Shown here piece after piece: positions 9,143-20,167 of a DNA stretch of 64,000 nt (its first letter is position 1; each line of letters opens with the position of its first letter). The translations under genes and the position numbers were made by a program. This DNA is from Leucaena leucocephala (lineage: Eukaryota; Streptophyta; Magnoliopsida; Fabales; Fabaceae), in contig CM073562.1 in NCBI GenBank assembly GCA_037074615.1, positions 4,511,001-4,575,000 on the forward strand, given 5' to 3'. Under the pieces are notes generated by a model, which saw only the letters and a list, made by a program, of their open reading frames with translations, did not search any database and was not told where the DNA came from.

Positions 9143-12100
9143 ATGAATGCCTCAGATTATAATCTATATATAATAAATCAAGCAGGCCATTCCACTGACT
9201 GGCGCAGAAGAGGGGGAATCAACCATTTGCGAAGTTTGATAAAAAGAAAAATGTAAGTAATTATAGTTTTTCTTATCAGCATGCATTTGGATTATTTTCC
9301 AAAATTTAGGAATAGAGATGCAAAAATATAACTGGAAGCATTTACTTCTGTATAAGATATTCATTGAGTCGAAACTAATAAATCAAATTCTACTTCAGTT
9401 CTGCTATTTTGAGTTCCAGCAGCCTTTCTTCTGAGCCACAGGAGAAGCAACCCAAAATTACAGAATTTGCGGAAAAACAACTGTTTCTTCATGCTGCTTC
9501 AGAGGTTTGTCTATTTAATAATCATGCTGTATGTGCCTGAGGCTTTTAATTTCAAATAAAACACCTCTGGCCTTTTATTGACATCTTTTATTGATATTTT
9601 GTAGGATGATTATAAGAATCAGAAGACATTGGTCCAACGATTGCAGAACCTTCTCCAAGGAACAAGATTCTGTCCACAAGTAAACAGTTACAATACTTCC
9701 ACACCTATGCAGGGTCCCTTTTCTGGGTTATCACATGCTTGGTGTAACAGAAATCAGGCAGACCCAACTTCGCAGATGTTCGCTGCAAGTAACATTAATT
9801 TCCCTGATTATAGCAAGGCGACTGCGAACGATACTAATAATAATTATGAATTTTCCAACGGAAGGAAGTCTCATGCTTCTGTTGGCAATGAGAGAACTTT
9901 TCCTTCTAATGAATTTTCATCAGTTCCGAGATGCGTTGGTCCAAATGGGTTTTCTAACTTTAATGCCTCTGGTGGAACTAACAATCTGAATTCAAGCTCC
10001 AAACCAATTTTCTCCAGTTTACAGCAGCAACAAAGAGATCATGGTATCTTAAATAATCTTAATATGATTGCTTCCTAAATATAGATCAGTGTATTATGAG
10101 CACTTTCTATTTTCTGTTTTTTCAACTTGTTTTTTTTGCATGAAATCTTGCTATTTTTTAACAAAGTTTGCTGATTTGAATTACTACTTTGGCAGTGGAG
10201 ATGGATTGGATCAAGTATAATGGAAATCAATCTTCGGCTTTTGTCACTACACAGAGAGAATCCCAACTGCCTATATGTGGAAATATGATTCCATTTGTGA
10301 GAACGGAAGCTCCTCAAGCTTTCAATAATTTTACTGTCCAGAACTCTTGCTATCAGTATTCAACCGTCAATAACTTAATGCAATATCAACCCCAGAATTT
10401 GGATAGTCAACAAAACTTCCAACATTTTAAGCGGTCATATGAGCATGGTGCTAATGCATGTATTGCCAAGTCAAAATCCTGCTTTCTAAGTAAAGATGAA
10501 CCTTGCAGCCAATTGCAGGGGCAGAAAACATTGAATCAGTCTCAGCTTCCTTCAACACTTATGAATGTGGGTCAAAAATTTTCTTCAGCAAGTTCAGCAC
10601 GCCTTTACGGTTCTAATGGAGCTTCATGGGTAGCTTTAAGGAATTTTGATAAATGTAGAAGTGATGCTTGTCGTAGTTTGGAATCTGCAAACAACATGAC
10701 GATGGATTCTACTGTAAGAGGTCATGGCAACTTGGAAGGCATTTTAAGACCTACCAAAAGATTGAAAATAGAACCTACTTTTGATGTCTCTGTGAGCAAT
10801 AATGATATTTATGAACGACGGGATTCCCCGATGGTTCTAACCAATTCTCCTGAAGGACTTCCAGAATTGCAGCAACAACCAGAATCTTCCTTTCCTATCT
10901 ATTCTGAAGTTACAGAGAACAACATGAAATCATCTGAGAATGCAAAGCAAGATTCTGCAGGCTTAAGCGAGATAGACAACAATGTGAATGGAATAGAAGC
11001 TATTCTTTTTGAATTCAGAGAAGCTCGTCGTAAATTAAGGGATTCATATCCCAAAAGAATTAATGAGGTAGCCAGAATCTTTGGGGAAAATGATAGTGGA
11101 TCAAATTCAAATTCCAGTATACATACTTTCCAGAAAGATCCTTGTGTTGAGACAGACGGTGTACAGGAAAGAGGTGGGTTTGACCAGGCCAAGAAAAACA
11201 CTACACAAGAAGTTATTGAGCCAAAAGCTGGTTTAAAGGCAACAGAGTCTTCAAATACAAAAATAATGACCGTTTCCGATGGCATATTTGGACACAGCTT
11301 TGAGAATGACACTATTTCTCAAGATCCAGTAGTTGATGGTGTGCTGGAGGAGTCATGCCTAGAAAGCAATGGTCTGATAGCCAGAAGCTCAAGGGATACT
11401 GTTTGCAGATCAAGTTTCAGTATCCAAACTTTCCAAAATGATCCTTGTGCTGATATAGGGGAGGAACAGGACAAAAATGGGATCGACCGGACTGGTAAAA
11501 GCATTACAGATGAAGTTATTGTGTCAAAAGATGATTCAGAGCCGGGAACAGTGTCTTTAAAAACACATCCAATGGAAAGCGGTGTTTCCTATGATTTAGT
11601 TGAACAGACTTACAAGAGTAGGGCTCTCTCTGAAGGCATAGAAGCTGGTAACACATTGGAGGATTCATACCTCAACAGTGATGATGTAAAGTTGATAGTC
11701 AGTAACCTACAGTACGATGTTGGCAGTTCAAATTCTAGTGAACACTCTCTCCAGAAAGATCCTATTGCTGATATAGATGATGTTCAGAGCAGAAATGAGT
11801 TCAACCAGTCTGTTAAAAACAATACAAAGGAAGTTACTGAGCCAAAATCTGATTTAGAGAACGGGAAAAAGTCTTCAAAACCAACTTTAAGCGGTGTTTC
11901 CTTGACTGAAACTTTCACATATGATCAACTAAGGGAGCACATTATGAGTCTAAGACAGGGTTTTGGTCAGGTTAGTAAGCCATTTTAGCGATTGTCGTTA
12001 CCTTCATAATACCTTCTCTCTATATATATGTGTGGGAATCTATAAAAGATTTTAATTTCTTTAATTTGATGTTCTTTAACGCATCTTTCTCTGATCCTTG

Positions 12101-15100
12101 GATGTGATTAACCTTCATAGGGATTGCATGTGTTTGATCAACTCTACCTTCTGATTCATACATTGATTGTTCCTTTAACTAATTTCTCCTATTTTAAGGT
12201 TACATTTTTAATATTCTACTAAATTGATGCTAATTTAATGTAAGAATTCCTCGTTTTTGTGACTGCATTGTATGAAGGGAAGGTCATTTGATGTCTTTTG
12301 TATTAAAACCTAGTAGATAAGCTTCAAGGACAGCTTACTACAACTTGATCTTTGCATTCACTCATGTTGTCCTTATAATGCTGTAACTCTTTCTATATAT
12401 CTAACATAAACAACCATTTCAACTTAAAAGCTTAAGATGTTATGTGAAGGCTGGTGCATAGTTTCTAACATGCCTTCTCACACATCTGAGCTCTAAGTTT
12501 TAACAAAGCACAAGTTCACATGCCTTATGCTGAAATGTAACTTCATTTAAATTCCAAAAGAATGGAAAGTTTCAAGGATCATACTCTTTACGTTTATTTG
12601 TAGAGACCTTGGTGTCGTGTCAAAGACTGCAATTCAACAGTTCAAGTTGTTAATTAAATGCTTATGAATACTTTTTCTTATATTTTTAACATCTAATGCA
12701 CCTATTAAAGCAGAGTACGCTTGAGGAAGAAATTGGAATCGGTGATAACTCGTGCACATTATGCGGAATGGAGAATCTTTTCTTTGATCCAGTGCCTATC
12801 TATTGCTTATCTTGTGGCAAGCGCATTAGAAGAAACGCAAATTTTTACTATAGGAGAGAAGAAGAGAATGATACAGGACAGTGCTTTTGCACCACTTGTT
12901 TCAAAAATTCTCGAGGTGAATATATCCAATTCAATGGAGCATCTCTTCCCAAGAAAATATTTGATTGTAAGAAAACCGATTGTGTCACTGAACCAGAAAC
13001 GGTAAGTTAACTATTCATGTCCTATAATTCTTTTGTGTATACTGTTTAGAGAACGATAAACTCACCTTTCTTGTGTTGCTTCCTCTAGTGGGTGCAATGT
13101 GATAAATGTCAGAGGTGGCAACATCAGATATGTGCGCTCTTCAACGGTAAGAGAAATACAGAAGGCGAATTTCCGTATGTGTGTCCCAAATGCCGCTCTA
13201 AGGAAATTGAAGAAGGAATTCGCAAACCATTAGGGACTGCTATTTTTGGTGCTAAGGAATTGCCAAGGACCAAGCTTAGCGACCATATAGAGAAAAGACT
13301 CTTTTCGCGTCTTGAACACGAGAGAGCGCACAAGGCAAAAGTTGAAGGAAAGAATGTTGATGAGGTATGGAGCAAACTGCAGCACAATTACAATTGTTGA
13401 ACATCTATTTAAACTTTTTGGCATATATATAAGAAATTTTGTTATTATATTATATTCCATTATTTTTACCAGTGAACAAGCAGACTGGCAAAATAGTAAA
13501 TAAGTTCTATATCGTTTTTCATTTTTTTAATTACTTTATTTCCTAATTTTCTATGTACGTATTTGGTTTGCAGATTTCTGGAGCAGAAAATCTTACTGTA
13601 AGGGTGGTCCTCTCAGTTGAAAAGCAATTGAAAGTGAAAAGCGAGTTTCTTGACATCCTGTCTGGGGAGAACTACCCTCTAGAGTTCCCATATACGTCAA
13701 AAGTAAGTTAGAGGTTGATTTCTGTATAATTTTGTTCAGTGACTTCTTCAGGACTAGCCTTCTCTTTGTAATGGTGAGAACTAACAAGTTAGTTTCTGTT
13801 GCAGGTCATTCTGTTGTTCCAGAACATTGAGGGAGTAGATGTGTGTATCTATGTTATTTTTGTCCAGGAGTTCGGCTCAGAATGTGATCACCCAAATCAT
13901 CGTTGTGTGTACATCTCATATCTTGATTCAGTCAAGTATTTTAGGCCTGAAAGAGAGACTATGACTGGAGAAGCTCTTCGTACATTTGTGTATCATGAAA
14001 TATTGGTAGGTTACTCATAAAATTCATTTCCCAGTTTTTGTTAGACTGTATATCTATCCTCTTCAAGTTTATGTATTCAAAGTTAACGAAATTTATTGGC
14101 ATGTATATAGTGATTCAGCGTTTTTATTTTGCTATCCTTAGATTGGATACCTTGAATTTTGCAAGAAACGAGGTTTCGAAAAATGTTACATTTGGGCATG
14201 TCCTCCTCCAAAAGGGGATGATTATGTGCTATATTGCCATCCTCAGAGCCAGAAAACTCCAAAGAATGATAAACTAAGACACTGGTATTTCTTTCTTTCT
14301 CAATCTTTATGCATTTGTGTGTTGTGTTCGCTTGTAATCCTTGCTGCTCATAATTATTGGGTATTTACATCGCCTGTTCAATTTGTGCAGGTATCATTCA
14401 GTGTTAAGAAAGGCTACTGCAGAAGACATTGTAGTTGGTTTGACGAATGTCCATGATCATTTCTTTGTTACCGCTCAAAGAAGAGACTCATACAAGGTGA
14501 CGGCTGCTCGTTTGCCATACTTTGATGGAGACTACTGGTCTGGTGCTGCTATGGATGAAATCAAGAAAATTGAACAAGAGAGTAAAGCAGAGTCAGGCAA
14601 AAAGTGGAAACATGTATTGACCAAAAGAGCTCTAAAGTCAATGGGACATACAAACCCTTCAAAAGACGTTCTGGTGATGCAAAAAGTAAGTATATCTTGT
14701 CTCTCACCAGCATTTATCTGCATAGTAGGTCGTCTTATACAACGGCCTAAATAGTTTCTTAGTTGGCTATAAACATTAAAATTATTCGAGCAACACAAAT
14801 GAAAAAGGATTTTAGATTTAGGTCTTTGATCATAATATGGTCTTGTGATTTTATTGGGACCAAAGTCTGGCATGATTTTTAATAACTAGAACAGTTAATG
14901 TTAATTTTGCATTTTGAGGCATAGGGACCTAAAAGGAATTTACTGCCATACAGGGAAGATAATTTTTGAACTTCTTGGATTTGTAAAGCTGATAGGTCTT
15001 TTTGTGGTTTAATGTTGGATATGAGAGACTGAATAAAACAAAGACGAGAAAGCACATTAGAGATCATGGCTGCTGCAAAAGAGAAATGTTGTTGCTTCTG

Positions 15101-17009
15101 GATGCAATTGCTATTCTAGAACTTTATAATTTATTTAAACTTGATCAAAGGAATATTTTTGTGCACATTTTCTGTTTGTAAGTTATTATATCATTGTTGG
15201 TGGAAAAAATATCAGCATTTTGGCCCAGAAAACGTCAAAATCATTAAATGTTCATGATCTAATAGCGTAATCTGATATCTTCATTTCCCTTTTATTAGTT
15301 GGGCCAAACCATATTACCCGTCAAGGAAGACTTCATCATAGTCCAGTTGCAGTATGCATGCACGCTTTGTCATGAGGTGATATCGTCTGGAAAGCGATGG
15401 TTTTGCACCGAGTGCAAGAAATGCCAGCAGTGTGAAAGGTAGTTATGCCAGAACTTATTTAGTACTAATTTTTTCCTCCTCTGATTTGGCATTTCCTGCT
15501 CTTTGAAGAGCTATTTTTGAAGTTTCAAACTTCGATAAAAATTACAGAATTTATAACAAATATTTAAATTGAATTCCTTTTTCTTCCCACTTTGCTCCTT
15601 CATTGCTTTGTCTTACTATTGACACCTTTCTTATTATTATTTCAGATGCCACACTTCTGACACACATACTTCAATTAGTGGGGAGAAGCATACTCTCTGC
15701 CAGGTAACTGTCTAAAGTTAAAATTGACAACTTTGGCTCATTCAACATATCTTTCCATTGAATCTAACATTTTTGAATTGTTTTCTCCGCAGGTTGTCGT
15801 GGATGACATCCCTGGTGATACTAAGGAGAATGATATCGTCCTGGGCAATAATTTATTTCAGAATAGGGTTGATTTTTTGAATTTCTTCCAACAGAATCTA
15901 CTTCAGTTTGATACACTCCGTCGGGCCAAGCATTCCTCAATGATGCTTCTCTATCATCTCAAGAGTTCTGCTTCGCATAATTCGGATTCAAGATGCTCCA
16001 TTTGCCGTAAAGATAATGTTTCCCAGCTGAGCTGGCAATGTGATATTTGTCCACAGTTGTCCGTCTGCTCAGCATGCTACGAGGAAAAGGGTGCTAATTG
16101 CCATGAGCACAAGTTAAGACAATGTTCTTGCACAGCTCATTGTCTGTCAGAGAATCAAGGGTTAGAGCAGAAAACTACCATGGTAGGTATTGGCCTTCTT
16201 TCTTTCTTGTTTTGGAGCTGTGCATGATAACATCAGAAACTTGGATCTTCATAAATATTGAGGAGAGGTGAAGAAACTTCACATAACTATAAGTTTATCA
16301 GAATTACAATTGGATTAGAAGTTCTATGCTGGCCCCAAAGAACACTAAAAACATGTTCCATGAACGACCCGCAGCACCTTCATACTGTTCTCTTTATATC
16401 CTTGTCACAATATGTTCAATGTCTGACCTATATATGCCCTTCATAATTGCAGAGACAGGAACTTCTGAAAGTTCTAAGACACGCATCTGAATGTAACTCA
16501 ACTATAAGTCAACCATGCTCTTATCCAAACTGTCTTCTGATCAAAAAGCTGTTTTCCCATGCAAGCAAGTGCACTGTTAAAACACGTGGGGGATGCCAAC
16601 ACTGTAAGAAGGCATGGTCGGTGTTGAGTCTTCACTCAAAGAATTGCAATGACTCAGATTGTCGCATCCCACGATGCAAGTAAGCAACTTTCCAAGTTCA
16701 CAACAGTTAATAATAGAAATTCTCTCTAAATATAGAGGAAGATCCACATGAAGAGAGAAAAAGAGAGATTTTTTAGTGGGGCCCTCAAACCTCTCTGTTT
16801 CTCTAAGTGGCTTTAGGTCCATAAGAATATAATCCAAGTTGTAGTTGCGTAATTTAGTGATTACTTAATTGGTTTATGTTAATATATACTGCAGTGATAT
16901 GAAGAATTATGCAGAATGGTTAGCACAGCAACATGAATCTCTGCGTAGAGTTGCAGTTTTAGGATCTGCAAGAGAAATAGCAATGGAGGTCGATGCTGGT
17001 CACAGTTAA
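9143..17009 (+). CDS. HAC: p300/CBP-type histone acetyltransferase (HAC family)
   Basis: Fifteen coding exons: 9143-9252, 9399-9504, 9605-10043, 10196-11970, 12714-13001, 13089-13364, 13574-13702, 13805-14005, 14142-14284, 14391-14685, 15299-15438, 15646-15703, 15793-16182, 16453-16679 and 16895-17009. All have GT-AG ends and keep frame, giving about 1563 residues. The start is the first ATG of the exon that follows a 5' untranslated exon.

The N-terminus keeps the HAC signature DDYKNQKTLVQRLQNLL (about 73-89). Exon 5 encodes a long disordered region (219-810) with a threefold repeat. Next come a Cys-rich RING-like segment (825-880), a PHD finger (907-950), the KAT11 catalytic core (about 970-1250), two ZZ-type fingers (about 1273-1310 and 1380-1425) and a C-terminal TAZ2 finger (about 1453-1530). 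Catalytic landmarks of p300 are present: ISYLDSV, YIWACPP and the WY pair in LRHWY. The product should acetylate histone tails in the nucleus as a transcriptional co-activator.

Arabidopsis HAC1, HAC5 and HAC12 carry an additional TAZ1 finger in the N-terminal half. None is visible here, so this looks like a TAZ1-less, HAC2-like member. Confidence 0.92.
11101..11888 (+). repeat. Threefold internal repeat in HAC exon 5
   Basis: Three tandem imperfect units start at about 11101, 11404 and 11722 (residues about 521, 622 and 728). Periods are about 303 and 318 bp; the third unit is shortened. Each begins with S-x-H/Q-(T/S)-(F/L)-Q-(K/N)-DP. About 25 residues later each has a KNTTQEVIEPK-like motif (KSITDEVIVSK and KNNTKEVTEPK in units 2 and 3). 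The similarity is clear in the DNA too, for example CCAGAAAGATCC in units 1 and 3 and CCAAAATGATCC in unit 2. The region is acidic, Ser-rich and likely disordered. Confidence 0.8.
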
Positions 17010-18081
17010 CCGCCAAAGTATATATTAACTAGGCTAGTGTACTTTGTATTGCTTTCGTACATAAATTTGTGCAGAGAGGCTCATGGAGCTGAAAATTTTG
17101 TTACTTAAAAGTACACAGATGCTTGATGTTTTATATTTTATTGTTATTATTTTCATCATTATTTCCGTTACTTGTACAAAAATTTGTTTGCCCCAAATGT
17201 AAATATATACAAGTCCATGGATTGTATAATAGACTCACAACAAACTAAATTTTGAACCAAAGAAAAGAAATATTGAAACTTTAAAAGTGATTGAAATTAA
17301 AAGGCGCAAATGAGAATGTAGAAAATGAGTAATAATATGATAAGAGAACCTAGAATTAGTTATTCCCTATTATATGCACGTTCATTTCTTTCATGCAATT
17401 ATGTATGATAGTCAAGATTCAATATTTAACTACATGTGTTTTTCAAACCACTGCAGCAAAGCATTCCATGGGATTAATTATTGCTAATTAGATGCTTATC
17501 TCTAATTCTATGTAGTTCAATTATGCTTATTTTTTATTAGATGTGAGGCTAACTAATATTTCTCTGATCCCATTTATAAGTTATTTCGAACATGTTTTAT
17601 CAGAATCAACAAAACTCTTAAACCTCGTTAACTTTATTTTAAAATTTAGTAATTTTTTAATTTTATTCCTATTTAATATTTGTGTGTGTATATATATTCT
17701 AAACCAAGAATAAACATAGACACTATAATAATAAATAAATGATAAAATTATATTATATATTTATGTGAAAAAATTAATAATATAATTTATAAATAGAATA
17801 AAAAATATTTTCTCTCTACTCTATAAATAAGTATAAAGAATATGTTTCAATCTTAGTTTTTGCTTTTTTGGGATATGTTTCTATGTCTTAGTTAACAAAT
17901 TGTTCTCAAGCATAGCAATCTCACAATTCTTTATTTCATGGCTTATTCTACAATCCCTATTTTTTGGTATAACTAGAACATCCAAACGTCAAATACTGTT
18001 GATAAAACTACAAAGAATGCACTTAAGAAGACAAACATAAATGTTATTACAGTCAAATAAAAAGAGATAACAATACTTATA

Positions 18082-18255
18082 AGGGTTGGTTCGAATAGTA
18101 AGTAGTTTGGTATCGCTTAAATAAAATATTAAGTTTGAACCTTGGCGTATGAAGAAAATTCTCGTTAGAAAACTTACCCACTTTAGCCAGGTACACGGTA
18201 CATGTCAGATCTGGATGTAGTTAAGATAAAGCTCTGATGAATCAGTAGACAAAAT
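18082..18255 (+). mobile_element. SINE-like retroelement
   Basis: A 170-bp stretch that is markedly less AT-rich than its flanks. It opens with GGGTTGGTTCGAATAGTAAG, has an RNA polymerase III B-box-like AAGTTTGAACCTTGG about 50 bases later, and ends GATGAATCAGTAGAC before an A-rich tail (AAAATAAAAATAG). This layout fits plant tRNA-derived SINEs. Target duplications were not found with confidence. Confidence 0.5.
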
Positions 18256-18995
18256 AAAAATAGAGAGAGAGAGATACAATACCTAGTCAATGATTCAATA
18301 AAAAGTAGCTAATTCTAGAAAAGAAAAGTTAACCACACGTAGCTAAAAGTAAAACCACAGATTATTCATTGTAGACCATGAAAATCCAAAATACAACAAA
18401 GAAGAAAAAAAATTAAGATAAACTACTTCAAGATGTGCAAACCTTCAATCCTTGGCCTCTAGCCCCCTTTTGAAGACCCTTTGTTGACATTAATTCATGG
18501 AAAAATCCATATGTTTCTCTTACTTTCCATGGCCAAATCACATATTTTTTTCTCTTCTTTTCCTAAATTTATACGCCAATTTCTTTCCTTATTTTCTCTT
18601 CTAATTAATTTGCACTCCTCAATTTTTTTTCCTGGTTTTCTCTTTCGTAACTTGCACTCCAAGTTTGTTTTTTTCCTTATTCTTTAAGATACTCCTATTT
18701 AATGCATAATCTTCCAAATTTAATCCCCATAAATTAAGTATAATTCACATAAGCGTACAAATCTACCCTATTTTAATAGACACGAAATCACATATCTTTA
18801 TATGCATTATCCTTAGTACGTTTGCATGCAATTTCCTAGTTGAGAATGATTTGATGATGGTGAGATGATGATTATGATGTAGAAACATTTATGGAACAAT
18901 GTTGCTGTAGTTATAATGATTCTTGTCTGAAATAAGGTTTTGATGAACTGGAAGAGGACAGTCTGGTCAAAGAACCGTGTGATATATAACTTTGA

Positions 18996-18998
<3 letters not shown>

Positions 18999-19031
<33 letters not shown>
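18999..19031. repeat. (AT)n microsatellite
   Basis: An uninterrupted run of about 16 TA units. Confidence 0.9.
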
Positions 19032-19032
<1 letters not shown>

Positions 19033-19065
19033 CTTAACAAATTTAAAAAAAAAAGTTACATACAA

Positions 19066-19238
19066 AAATTTAAGAAAAATGACAGAAAAAAACTATAAAA
19101 AATTGATAAATATTAAAATAGAACTTTGTGTTAGTAATGTCATATCTATTGTTAGTAATATTTGATCTATTATAATTAATAGTTCTACTTTATAATTTAG
19201 TTTTTAGGGTATTTTTCTGTCATTTTCCCCAAAATTTA
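19066..19238. mobile_element. Small inverted-repeat (MITE-like) element
   Basis: The left end reads AAATTTAAGAAAAATGACAG. The reverse complement of the right end reads AAATTTTGGGGAAAATGACAG, and the match continues inward with interruptions to AAATAGAACT and AAGTAGAACT. The element is about 173 bp with no coding capacity. Superfamily and target duplication could not be settled. Confidence 0.5.
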
Positions 19239-19511
19239 TGCATATTATTTACAAATAATAATCTTAATTACTTTTTTATATTTCAAATTAACTAAAAAAC
19301 TTTTATATTTAGAATGGGAAAAAATAGTATTTATTCATTATCAATCAAATTATAAATTAAAAATAACAAACATGAGTCGTTTACAACTTTAAACAAATAA
19401 TAAATTTTTTAAGTTTCTCCGAAAAAATATATCCCTTGGAAAACACACGGATATTTTCATTAGAAGACTCCTAAGCACATACAAAAAAACCTTTTAAGTA
19501 CAGTGCAATCC

Positions 19512-19730
19512 TTAATATAAGAATTAAAAGATATTTTTAAATAAATTAAAAATATTAAAAAAATTAATTAACTATAATTAATATAAAAAATGATTAATTA
19601 TTTTAAATAAATTTAAAAATATATAATATAAATTTATTTTAATAGATTATATTTAATTATAATTAATTAATTAATTTAATTTCTTTTATTTATCTAAAAA
19701 AATTAAATAACTCTTATATTAAAAGCTAAA
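19512..19730. repeat. AT-rich inverted-end block
   Basis: Starts CTTAATATAAGAATTAAAAG and ends with its rough inverse, AACTCTTATATTAAAAG, around an almost pure A+T interior. It resembles the blocks at 1697-1925 and 50720-50935. Composition makes the relationship uncertain. Confidence 0.35.
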
Positions 19731-20167
19731 AAAAAAATCCTTTTTATTTCATCTTCCAACTATTTCTTCAATGGACAGCAGGCCAACTGCCCGTAAAGCA
19801 CTTTATCATAAACTCACATTTCAGAGAATATTGTAAAACACTTTGATACAACAATCAATATTTCGATGGAGGAGGAGGAAGCTAACTTTCCACTCTAACA
19901 CTGAAGACTACAACTATTCAATGCCTAAGACTGTTAAAAGTACAGAGGGCCTCAATGTCCTTGATCCCAAATAAAAATCAGCACCAAAAAAAAATCCAAC
20001 CACCCCTCCTGAGTCCTACGTACTTAAGTGGTTACCACTTACATTTATGGTTTTAACAGTTAATACAAACTACCATCCATCAGACTACCCATGACATCAT
20101 GCCTAAGAGAGTTGATGAGGTCAAGAACCAAGCCACAGCTGCATCATAAGAAAGATGAAGCAAAGAA

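Larger units (their letters stand above)
17010..20167. other. Intergenic DNA between HAC and CRWN1
   Basis: HAC's 3' untranslated region probably runs to about 17.25 kb. A SINE-like insertion lies at 18082-18255, an (AT)n run at 18999-19031, and a small inverted-repeat element at 19066-19238. About 19740-20167 is less AT-rich and is likely the 3' untranslated region of the convergent CRWN1 gene. No other gene is seen. Confidence 0.55.

Noticed and set aside
18085..18140. tRNA gene suggested by a GGTTCGAAT-like box
   Set aside because: No cloverleaf with acceptor and anticodon stems can be formed; the sequence fits a tRNA-derived SINE better.
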